Shown here one piece after another: positions 17,881 through 25,616 of a DNA stretch of 64,000 nt. A program made the position numbers and the translations under genes. The notes below the pieces were generated by a model. The model had not been told where the DNA came from, searched no databases, and saw only the letters and a list, made by a program, of their open reading frames with translations. Source of the stretch: Bin87 sp965221295 (GTDB lineage: Bacteria; Chloroflexota; Dehalococcoidia; Lucifugimonadales; UBA3495); the NCBI GenBank assembly GCA_965221295.1, contig OZ244879.1:1116001-1180000 (forward strand), in the 5' to 3' direction. The stretch's first letter is position 1. Every line of letters starts with the position of its first letter.

Positions 17881-19290
17881 CTAGTCGACGGCGTGGAGTC
17901 GGCCGTCTTCGGTGCGGACCAGGAGGCGGCCTTCCGCGTACACCGGGTTGACGCGGACCGGAGCGGACAGCCGGATGCGCCAGCGTTCTGCGCCGTCGGA
18001 GCGATTTAGGCCGTAGAGCCAACCGGATTTGTCTCCGAACACGAGCGACTCACCCACGACCAACGGGGAGGCGACGATGCCGTCAGCGGCTTGGAATTGC
18101 CAAATTCCCTCGCCAGTGATCGCATCCACGCCGTACATTTTGCCCAAGGTATCCCCGATGTAGAGCCGGTCTCCGGAGACGGCGGGCGCCGAAATGATGC
18201 CCTCGGTTCGCTTCAACCGGCTGGAAATGCCCTCCGCGTAATCGGGCCCAAAGCGCCAACGGTCGCCAGGTTGCGAGGGCGGCGAAGGCAGCGGAAATCC
18301 CCACAACCACAGTTGCGACCAAGTTCGAGTAACCGCGTACTGGCCGGGGTACTCCAGCGCGTCGGCCGCCATGGCGCGCAGCTGCCGGTCGGACACGAAG
18401 TAGGTCAAGTCGTTGGCGGTCACCGGGGCGGCGGCGAGCGAAGCGGAGGTTCGGAACCGAGCGCGTTCCTGGCCGGTGCGGGCGTCCAGGGCATACAGGC
18501 TGCGGTCAGCGGAAGCGACGTACACGATACGGTTGCCCACGGAGACTGGAGAGCGCACCTCGCCCAGGGTTTCGTGCCGCCAAACCAGTTCGCCGGTGGC
18601 GGCGTTCAGGGCATATGTTGCCCCGTCCAGCGCCCCGGCGTAAACGATGCCATCGGCCACAGCGACGGGCCCGGCCGTGGAATCGGACATTTCGTATTCC
18701 CACTGGATTTCGTGGGAAATGGCGTCTCGGGCCACCACGCGGCGATCGGGCATGGAGTAGTACAGAACGCCGTCGGCGAGGGCCGGGGAGTTGCCGATGG
18801 GTCCGGTGGCCGGCATGGATTCCAGCTCGGCGCCGGTGTCAGCGTCCAGAACTGCGATGCGGAAGCTGCCGCCCAGGTAGATGCGTCCTTCCGAGAGCAA
18901 TGGGGCAGCCAGCGTCGGCGGGCCGGTGTCCACGCTCCAAGTCAGCGTTCCCTGCGGTTCAGCGAGGACATCGGGAACGTTTCGGGTTTGCCCCAAGGCG
19001 CGGCCGGTCATGGTCCACTGCCCGACGGGTGAAGCGGAGGAAGCTGACGAATCGGGTTGGCGGGCCAGCTTGACCGGGTCTGGGATGAAGGGAAAGTTGA
19101 GCCAAACGATGATACCGATTACCAATAACGCAAAAATCCCAATGGCGATGTTGCGTTTGGACAAGAACCGGCGCCGGCGCGGCGCTTCTTGGGCCCAACC
19201 GGGCAATGGCGGTTCGACGCCGGCTCCGTCGGGTCGCAACTCCGGTGGGGCGCCGGGAGTTGGCGTGGTGTTGGTCGGTGAGGTGGACAT
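17881..19290 (-). CDS. Membrane-anchored PQQ-like beta-propeller protein
   Basis: A 469-residue protein: a Pro/Thr-rich cytoplasmic N-terminus (1-45), one transmembrane anchor (about 52-70) and a beta-propeller of at least six repeated blades (such as YALDARTGQERARF and YGVDAITGEGIWQF). The repeats are of the PQQ-binding-like class also found in BamB, but the protein is much more likely a sensor or scaffold on the outer face of the membrane than an enzyme. The ATG at 19290 has a poor ribosome site. It is the last gene of a minus-strand run with a peptide ABC importer and ends 24 bases from the convergent SDR gene. Confidence 0.75.
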   Translation of the reverse strand: MSTSPTNTTPTPGAPPELRPDGAGVEPPLPGWAQEAPRRRRFLSKRNIAIGIFALLVIGIIVWLNFPFIPDPVKLARQPDSSASSASPVGQWTMTGRALGQTRNVPDVLAEPQGTLTWSVDTGPPTLAAPLLSEGRIYLGGSFRIAVLDADTGAELESMPATGPIGNSPALADGVLYYSMPDRRVVARDAISHEIQWEYEMSDSTAGPVAVADGIVYAGALDGATYALNAATGELVWRHETLGEVRSPVSVGNRIVYVASADRSLYALDARTGQERARFRTSASLAAAPVTANDLTYFVSDRQLRAMAADALEYPGQYAVTRTWSQLWLWGFPLPSPPSQPGDRWRFGPDYAEGISSRLKRTEGIISAPAVSGDRLYIGDTLGKMYGVDAITGEGIWQFQAADGIVASPLVVGESLVFGDKSGWLYGLNRSDGAERWRIRLSAPVRVNPVYAEGRLLVRTEDGRLHAVD

Positions 19291-19355
19291 TGGCAAAAGG
19301 TCGGCGGGATGCTCATGGACACCCCGCCGGCGCAAGTCGGGATCGTGGAGAGTCT

Positions 19356-20279
19356 CTACACGTTGCGCAGCTTGGGATCCAGCCGGTCGCGCAGCCAGTC
19401 GCCCAGGAGGTTCATGGAGAGCACGGTGAGCACGATTGCCAGGGTGGGGAAGAAGAACAACCACCAAGCCGTGACGATCAGCGCGCGCCCGTCGGCTACC
19501 ATGAGGCCCCAAGCTGGCGTCGGTTTGACCAGACCGGCTCCCAGGAAACTCAAGGTCGATTCAAGGATGATGACGTGCCCAACCTCCAAGGTAGCCAGAA
19601 CCACCACCGTGTTCACGACGTTGGGGAAGATGTGGCGCGCCATGATGCGGAGCGGCGACGCGCCGGCGACTTGTGCGCGGGCGATGAAATCCTGCTGCTT
19701 GATGGCAAGGGCTTCGCCTCGAACCATGCGGGCGAATCTGGCCCACAGGAGCAGCGCGATGACCAGCACCACCGTCTGAAAGCCTGGGCCGCTCACTGCC
19801 ACCAGGACCAACGCCAGCAGGATCGAAGGGAATGCGAGTTTGATGTCCACGATACGCATGATCAGCGTATCGACCCAGCCGCCGCTGTACGCGGCAACCA
19901 GCCCCAGGACGGTTCCAACGCCGCCGCCCAGGGCGATGGCCAACAGGGATATGGACAACGATATGCGGGCGCCGTGAATGATGCGGCTGAGAATATCGAA
20001 ACCCTGGCGGTCAGTACCCAGGAAGTATTGCCAGCTGCCCCCTTCCAACCAGGCTGGCGGCATGAGCCGGGCCCTCAGGTTCACTTCTTCAGGATCATGA
20101 GGAGCGATCAGGTTGGCGAAGATGGCCGGAATGATCAGCATCACCGCGAGGATGAGCAACGGGATGATGGGAAATTGCTGGACGTTGTAGATGAACCGCC
20201 CGACGTGGCCTCGTTGGCGTTCGGCCAGCGCGTCGGCGACGGGCGTTGCCGCGCCGGGAGTTGCTGCGGAAGTGGTCAT
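19356..20279 (-). CDS. ABC transporter permease, DppC/OppC family
   Basis: Second membrane subunit of a peptide/nickel-type importer. The 307-residue product has an N-terminal cytoplasmic segment and first helix, the OppC-N domain ending APHDPEEVNLRARL, the lipid-facing HFLGTDRQGFD-type motif (here YFLGTDRQGFDILSRII), four more helices and the cytoplasmic coupling loop EALAIKQQDFIARAQVAGAS, which contacts the ATPase. The family normally works with DppB and two ATPases; no ATPase gene lies in this window. Confidence 0.93.
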   Translation of the reverse strand: MTTSAATPGAATPVADALAERQRGHVGRFIYNVQQFPIIPLLILAVMLIIPAIFANLIAPHDPEEVNLRARLMPPAWLEGGSWQYFLGTDRQGFDILSRIIHGARISLSISLLAIALGGGVGTVLGLVAAYSGGWVDTLIMRIVDIKLAFPSILLALVLVAVSGPGFQTVVLVIALLLWARFARMVRGEALAIKQQDFIARAQVAGASPLRIMARHIFPNVVNTVVVLATLEVGHVIILESTLSFLGAGLVKPTPAWGLMVADGRALIVTAWWLFFFPTLAIVLTVLSMNLLGDWLRDRLDPKLRNV

Positions 20280-20324
20280 TGCTGTTGTCCTGATGGGGGA
20301 CTAGCCTGGGAACTGAATGCCGGG

Positions 20325-21248
20325 CTAATTGTAGCGGATGCGTGGGTTGAGGTAAGCGTACATCACGTCGACCAGTAGGTTGATGAAGATGTAGAACGTG
20401 GCGAAGAGAATGACGACCGCTTGGATCACCGGGAAGTCGCGGTTGCGAATGGCGTCGATGGCTAGGTCGCCCAAACCGGGCCAGACGAACACGGTCTCGA
20501 TGACCACGGAACCGGTGAGGAGCACCGCGCCAATGAGGCCCATGTAGGTAAAGGGGACGATAAGGGCGTTCCGGAAGCAGTGCTTCCAGATGACTTTCCA
20601 TTCGGGCATCCCCTTGATGCGGGCCAGCTTGACGTACTCCGTGTCCAGCACTTCCAACATGGATGAACGGGTGAGGCGCATGACGGCGGCCACGTTGTAG
20701 TAGCCCAGGGCCACGCCGGGAAGGATGATCGATTTGAACCCGGCGTCGTTGCCGGAGGTGGGCAGCCACCCCAAGATGACGGCAAACACCCACATCAACA
20801 ACAGACCGATGGCGAAGGATGGCGCCGATTGCCCGATTAGAGCTACCACCTTGCCGGTCCAGTCGAAAACGCTGTCCTTCTTGACGGCTACCAACACGCC
20901 GATGGGCAATGAGATGGCCGCGCTGACCGCCCAAGCGAACGAGGCCAACATGATGGTATTGGGCAGGCGGCGAGCGATCAGTTCGGTAATGGGAACTCCG
21001 CCGTAGGCCCATGCTTCGCCAAAGTCTCCGGTGACGAAGTTGCCTATGTATCGGGCGTATTGGATGTAGATTGGCTGGTCCAGGCCCCATTTGGCGCGAA
21101 CCTGCTCGACGACGGAGTCCGGGGCGTCTTCAGGCAAAAGGATCGCCACTGGGTCTCCGGTCACCCTGGCCAAGGCGAACACGACGGCGGAAATCACCAA
21201 AATCGCCACTATGGACTGTGCAATCCGGAGGATGATAAAGCGCTGCAT
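20325..21248 (-). CDS. ABC transporter permease, DppB/OppB family
   Basis: First membrane subunit of the importer. The 307 residues begin with the typical IILRIAQSIVAILVISAVVFAL helix, followed by RVTGDPVAILLPEDAP, a periplasmic loop and five further helices. The coupling loop LDTEYVKLARIKGMPEWKVIWKHCFRNAL contains the EAA-type motif that binds the ATPase. It starts 76 bases after the binding-protein gene, with a stable hairpin between them, and ends 45 bases before the second permease gene. Confidence 0.94.
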   Translation of the reverse strand: MQRFIILRIAQSIVAILVISAVVFALARVTGDPVAILLPEDAPDSVVEQVRAKWGLDQPIYIQYARYIGNFVTGDFGEAWAYGGVPITELIARRLPNTIMLASFAWAVSAAISLPIGVLVAVKKDSVFDWTGKVVALIGQSAPSFAIGLLLMWVFAVILGWLPTSGNDAGFKSIILPGVALGYYNVAAVMRLTRSSMLEVLDTEYVKLARIKGMPEWKVIWKHCFRNALIVPFTYMGLIGAVLLTGSVVIETVFVWPGLGDLAIDAIRNRDFPVIQAVVILFATFYIFINLLVDVMYAYLNPRIRYN

Positions 21249-21284
21249 GAGAGCCTTCGTTGCGTCAGCGTGTCAGGATCGATT

Positions 21285-21312
21285 GGCGGGGCAACCGGAT
21301 GATCGCCCCGCC
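21285..21312 (-). terminator. Intercistronic hairpin between binding-protein and permease genes
   Basis: GGCGGGGC (21285-21292) and GCCCCGCC (21305-21312) form a perfect 8-bp stem with a 12-base loop just after the binding-protein stop. Such hairpins typically protect the upstream message or attenuate read-through so that the binding protein exceeds the permeases. There is no U-tract in the minus direction. Confidence 0.5.
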
Positions 21313-21323
21313 TGTTTTGCGGA

Positions 21324-23210
21324 TTACTGTCGGACGACCTGGGTGTATTCGTGGCCCTTCATGCCGCCGAAGTAACTGTTGTTGACCGAGTACCCGGCGA
21401 TGACCTCGGGGTTGATGCCGAATTCGGCAAACAGGAAACCCAGAGGGATCGTGGCGCTCTGATCGTACATGTGTTGTCCGGCGTCCTTCATCAGCTGCAG
21501 GCGCTCCGCTTCGTCGACGCTGCTCTGCCAGCGGCTGAACAGGTCTTCGGTGTAGGGATTTTCGTACATGTAAACCGCGCCGGCGTTGGCAGGGCTGACG
21601 AAGTACACGCGCATATTGCGTCCGGCGGGCCAGAAGCCGGTGCGGTGGGTCCACACGACGCCGTTCATTTCACGGGCCCGATAGCGGGTGCGAATGGGCT
21701 GGAACTCGCCGATCTGGGCGTCCACCTGGAATCCGACGTCTTCGAGCCAGGAGATCATGGGCACGGCGATTTCCGTCAATTCCGGCACACCGACCAGTTT
21801 GCCAGACATGAACTCGATGCTGGGGCCGGCTCCCTCGGAGTAGCCGGCTTCGGCCAGGAGCTGCCTGGAAAGGTCCGGATCGTGGGCTGGAATCACCCAA
21901 GCCGGGTCGTAGGACGGGTCGGTGGGATGCCAACCGGTATTGGCCATGAGTTCCATCTTGTTGTCGAAGAAGGCTTCATTCAGGGCTTCACGGTCGATGG
22001 CGTGGTTCATGGCCTGGCGGACCAGGACGTTGTTGTTGGGGTCGTTGGGGTCAAGTTTGTCTTCCAGGTATTGACCGCCGATGCCGGCCCAAACCATGAA
22101 GGCCGGCAGGGTGCTCTGGGTGATGGCAAAGCCGGCGTTTACGATTTCGCCCTGAAGTTCGCGGGGAATTTCGGCGATGTCGGCTTCTTTGGCCCGCAGC
22201 ATGGCGACGCGGGTGAGGTCCTCTTCGGCGAAGAAGAAGGTGAGGGTGTCGAAGTCTGGGTTGATGCGCCAGTGGTCTTCGAAGGCGCGCTGGTACTCCA
22301 GCTTGGCTCCCTGCTCGTAGCTCACGAACTCCCAGGGGCCGGTGCCAACGGGATTCTGGCCGTATTCCACTTCACCGACCTTGTTCCAGTAGTCCAAGCT
22401 GTAGATCAGCGGGTCGGTGGTGGCCTCCGATGCGTAGAAGGGGATCCACAGTTCGGGCCGGTTCATGTTCCAAACCATCTCGGTGTCGCTGACTTCGGTG
22501 ACGGTAGGAACGCTGCCCAGGGCGCTGACTTCGATGCTGCGCTGTTCGCCGTCGGGCCCGAGAATCTGGTGCCAAAAGTCGCCGAAACCGGTATTGGCTT
22601 CGGGGTGGGACCAGAGCTGGAAGCTGAACACGAAGTCGGAAACGCTGAAGTTATCCTCTTCGTGGTGGAAAGGCACATTGTCCCTGAGCTTGATGGTCCA
22701 CTGCTTGCCGTCTGGGGAGACGCTCCAAGACTCGGCCAACATGGGAAGGGCTTCCCAGGTGTTATAGTCGCGCTGGAAGAGCGCTTCCTGCATGGGTTGC
22801 AGCATACCCTGGTTGGTTCCACCGACGCGCCAGCCGAGCAGGTTCTCAGCGTAAGGCGGGGTGATGGCGACGCGCAGGTCAGCCTGAACCGCGGCGCCAG
22901 ACTCCTGGGCCGGCTCTTCTGTGGCCGCAGGCTCGGCGGTGGGCGCGACCGACCCGCCGGCGCTGGCGTCCGACATGCCGGCAGGCTGCGCCAAGGCAGC
23001 GGTGGCGGTGGGTTCAGCGGCGGCTTGTTGAGCCGGGGCTGTGGTGGCCTGGCTGTCGGCTGCCGGTTGCTGTTGGGCCGGTTGTCCACCGTCCGAGGCG
23101 GGCGCGCTGGACGCCGCTTCTTCTTGGGGAGCGCCGCAAGCGAGGGCGACGGCTAAGGCCAGAGCAAGGGCGCCGAAAATGGCGGTGCGTAGCAATGCGA
23201 CTTTACTCAA
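21324..23210 (-). CDS. Peptide/nickel ABC transporter substrate-binding lipoprotein
   Basis: Extracytoplasmic SBP_bac_5 (DppA/OppA) protein that delivers ligand to the adjacent permeases. I choose the TTG at 23210 because GGAGG lies eight bases before it; this gives a 628-residue product with a clean lipoprotein signal ending LALAC. A long Ala/Gln/Pro/Thr linker (about 20-115) precedes the family domain, which starts near LRVAITPPYAENLLG and contains TIKLRDNVPFHHEED and WDMNRPE-like segments (here VWNMNRPELW). The ligand is not evident; the family binds peptides, nickel chelates, sugars or other small compounds. First gene of the four-gene run. Confidence 0.93.
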   Translation of the reverse strand: MSKVALLRTAIFGALALALAVALACGAPQEEAASSAPASDGGQPAQQQPAADSQATTAPAQQAAAEPTATAALAQPAGMSDASAGGSVAPTAEPAATEEPAQESGAAVQADLRVAITPPYAENLLGWRVGGTNQGMLQPMQEALFQRDYNTWEALPMLAESWSVSPDGKQWTIKLRDNVPFHHEEDNFSVSDFVFSFQLWSHPEANTGFGDFWHQILGPDGEQRSIEVSALGSVPTVTEVSDTEMVWNMNRPELWIPFYASEATTDPLIYSLDYWNKVGEVEYGQNPVGTGPWEFVSYEQGAKLEYQRAFEDHWRINPDFDTLTFFFAEEDLTRVAMLRAKEADIAEIPRELQGEIVNAGFAITQSTLPAFMVWAGIGGQYLEDKLDPNDPNNNVLVRQAMNHAIDREALNEAFFDNKMELMANTGWHPTDPSYDPAWVIPAHDPDLSRQLLAEAGYSEGAGPSIEFMSGKLVGVPELTEIAVPMISWLEDVGFQVDAQIGEFQPIRTRYRAREMNGVVWTHRTGFWPAGRNMRVYFVSPANAGAVYMYENPYTEDLFSRWQSSVDEAERLQLMKDAGQHMYDQSATIPLGFLFAEFGINPEVIAGYSVNNSYFGGMKGHEYTQVVRQ

Positions 23211-23470
23211 AGTGACGGACCTCCGTGCCACCGGGTCAGACGTGGCGATGTAGATGTGCAGGCCACGCGAGCGCTGCCGCGGGGCGCCGTTGGAATGTAC
23301 TGAAAAGGGATGGCGTTGTCAACCGGGACGGCGTTTTAAGAATGTCATATTTCATTGGGCGCGGCGCTATGACGCCGTGGTTGCGACGGAGATCGAGCCG
23401 CGGCCGTTTCGACATCGTTGGGGCGTGGCATCGTTGGGGCGTAGTTCGGTCGGCGGATTTGGCGCTTCCC

Positions 23471-24568
23471 TCAACTCACTGCCGCGACGGCGCCTAGCCC
23501 AGGGCTGGCAGTGAGCGCTTGGCGGCGCAGCTTGGAACTGGGTAGGAGATTGTTGGGAGCGGCATCATCCATCATGCTCAAGTCGCTCTCGTCGTGGGAG
23601 ATGCTATTGGGATAGAATTTCAACCAGGCCGAGCGGTAGGCGATCAGCGTAGGTAGTTCGCGCCGGCTGTCGTCAGCGACCATCGCTCGGAACGCTCCGG
23701 TTGCGCCATCGCGCCACATCAAGACCGGCGTCTCGCCGACGCTGCCGTAGGCGACCTGTCCGGCGACCACACTGGAGTATGACCACGCCACGGCCGAGTC
23801 GCCGATTGCCACGCCGACCACGTGATCCCGTCCTGGCCGACGTCCTCGGAAGGTTGGGGCGCCTTGAGGCGCCGTCAGTACCATTGTGTCGGGATACGCG
23901 GAGCGCCACTCGGCCCAAGTGGTGAACTGGGACGGCAACAATGGGAGGGCGGCGCCAGCCATGGGGCCGGTCAGGGCCGCGCCCAATGGTTGCGACCAGA
24001 CGCTGCCCGTCGCATGGTCAAACCAAGTCATGGCTCCCCGATACAGTGCGCCCTGATTGCCGAAGGTGGTGGCGGCGCCATTGACCCGGCGGACGTGGAC
24101 CAAGGCGGCGTAGCAACGGGGACACCAGCTGATCAGGGTTGGGACGCCACCCACCACGTCGTTCACCAACTCGCGCGTGAACAGAAATCCAGCGGGGTAG
24201 GCCCGAGCGTCGCCGTTGACGGACAATCCGATCACCAGCTCGTCGCCGGGCAGGTCGGCGGCGGCCGCCGGTACGAACTGGGGCGCGTATATCGGCGGGA
24301 TGGCGTCGGGCAACAGCAGCTGGGCGAATTCTGCGTCGGAGAATCCGGCGACGGCAGGACCGCGGGGTCCGATGGTCTCTTCGTAGGATCCCGTGAATTC
24401 GCCGGGCAGGCTCTGTGGCGCCGGTTGTTCGGACCCGTTGCATCCCCAGCCGAAGGCTACGGAAACGGCCCAGGCTGCCAGCGCGGTTACGACCAGGGCG
24501 CGCGCCGAAGGGCTGCGGAATCGTCGGATTTTACTTTCAAAACCCGTGAATTTTGCTGGTCGCCGCAT
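23471..24568 (-). CDS. DUF3179 domain lipoprotein
   Basis: A 365-residue secreted protein of unknown function. The chosen start gives a charged N-terminus, a hydrophobic segment and a cysteine in GWGCNG suggesting a lipoprotein. The DUF3179 domain shows INGDARAYP-like LSVNGDARAYPAGFLF, then the conserved SWCPRCYAALVHVR (Cys pair), FGNQGALYRGAMTWFDHATGSVWSQ and the late AWSYSSVVAG. The family is common in Chloroflexota, archaea and halophiles; the two cysteines could bind a metal. The in-frame start at 24637 is longer but lacks a ribosome site. Confidence 0.8.
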   Translation of the reverse strand: MRRPAKFTGFESKIRRFRSPSARALVVTALAAWAVSVAFGWGCNGSEQPAPQSLPGEFTGSYEETIGPRGPAVAGFSDAEFAQLLLPDAIPPIYAPQFVPAAAADLPGDELVIGLSVNGDARAYPAGFLFTRELVNDVVGGVPTLISWCPRCYAALVHVRRVNGAATTFGNQGALYRGAMTWFDHATGSVWSQPLGAALTGPMAGAALPLLPSQFTTWAEWRSAYPDTMVLTAPQGAPTFRGRRPGRDHVVGVAIGDSAVAWSYSSVVAGQVAYGSVGETPVLMWRDGATGAFRAMVADDSRRELPTLIAYRSAWLKFYPNSISHDESDLSMMDDAAPNNLLPSSKLRRQALTASPGLGAVAAVS

Positions 24569-24655
24569 ACGGCCATTGCACGGGGTTCCGATTCCAGGCG
24601 GTTGTTGGTTTTTGCCAACGTCGGGAGGGCGGCCCAAGCCGGACCAACCGGGTTG

Positions 24656-25498
24656 TCATCGGCCGCGCAGGCGGGACAGCAGCGTCCAGCGCTTTGGGGA
24701 AACAATCACGGTGGCCATGAGAAGCCCCACCGACACCACAACGATGGCCGGGCCAGTGGGTAGGCTGAAGTGGAACGACAGGTACAACCCGACGACAATT
24801 GCGGTCAGCGCGACGGCGACCGTGGCAGCCATCATGGTCGCAAGGCGTTTGGCCAGCAAACTGCCTGTAACCGCCGGCACGACCAGCAGGGACATGACCA
24901 TGACGTTGCCGACGGTTTTCAACGCCGCCACGGTGGTGAGGGCCACCAGCAGCGGCAGCAGATACTCGAGAAGGCGAACGGGCAACCCGGAAGCTTCTGC
25001 GACGGAGGTGTCGTATGTGGTGAAGACCAGTTCTTTGTACAACAATGCCACCACGAGGACAACGCCGCCGGCCAGTAGTCCCACCGCCAGCGCGTCGTTC
25101 CAGGAGGCGCCCAGAACGTTGCCGAACAGGATGCCCAGCAGGTCCCCCGAATATCGGTCGGAGGTGTTGATGATGATCACGCCACCGGCAAACCCGCCGG
25201 CGAACAGCACGCCGATGATGGCGTCCATGCGAATGTTGGCGCGTCTTGACACCAGGGTTATCGCCAGCGAAGCTGGCGCCGCCCAAATCAACGCTCCGAC
25301 AAATACGCTGAACCCGATGAGGAAGGCCGCGGCCATGCCCGTGAGGGCGGAATGGGCGATGGCGTCACCCAGAAAAGCCATGCCTCGCAGCACTACGAAG
25401 GTTCCGACAACGCCGCAGGCGGTGGCCGCCAACGCGGACACCAGCAGGGCTCGCTGCATGAACCCGTATTGCATTGGTTCGACGATTAGGTCAAGCAT
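24656..25498 (-). CDS. znuB: Metal (zinc/manganese) ABC transporter permease, ZnuB family
   Basis: Membrane subunit of an ABC-3 type metal importer. The 280 residues hold eight to nine helices and the family landmarks GMAFLGDAIAHSALTGMAAAF (about 35-55) and the coupling loop region YDTSVAEASGLPVRLLEYLLP. The specificity is inferred to be zinc from the adjacent ZnuA-AztD protein and Zur-like regulator. It starts 118 bases after the binding-protein gene, beyond a terminator-like hairpin, so read-through is needed if they share a transcript. No ATPase gene (znuC) is nearby. Confidence 0.92.
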   Translation of the reverse strand: MLDLIVEPMQYGFMQRALLVSALAATACGVVGTFVVLRGMAFLGDAIAHSALTGMAAAFLIGFSVFVGALIWAAPASLAITLVSRRANIRMDAIIGVLFAGGFAGGVIIINTSDRYSGDLLGILFGNVLGASWNDALAVGLLAGGVVLVVALLYKELVFTTYDTSVAEASGLPVRLLEYLLPLLVALTTVAALKTVGNVMVMSLLVVPAVTGSLLAKRLATMMAATVAVALTAIVVGLYLSFHFSLPTGPAIVVVSVGLLMATVIVSPKRWTLLSRLRGR

Positions 25499-25572
25499 AA
25501 ATCAGGTCAAGCATAGATCAGGTTACGCATGGTGTAAATGTTATTGGCGGAAAGACAGCAGTTTAACAAAAC

Positions 25573-25597
25573 GGGGGCGGCATGAAAGGCCACCCCC
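25573..25597 (-). terminator. Intrinsic terminator/attenuator between znuA-type gene and znuB
   Basis: Read on the minus strand, GGGGGTGGC and GCCGCCCCC form a 9-pair stem (one G-U pair) around a 7-base loop, followed by a T-rich GTTTTGTTAAAC. It lies 20 bases after the binding-protein stop and 75 bases before the permease start, so it could set the ratio of binding protein to permease. Confidence 0.7.
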
Positions 25598-25616
25598 GCA
25601 GTAGCGTGAACCGGGA

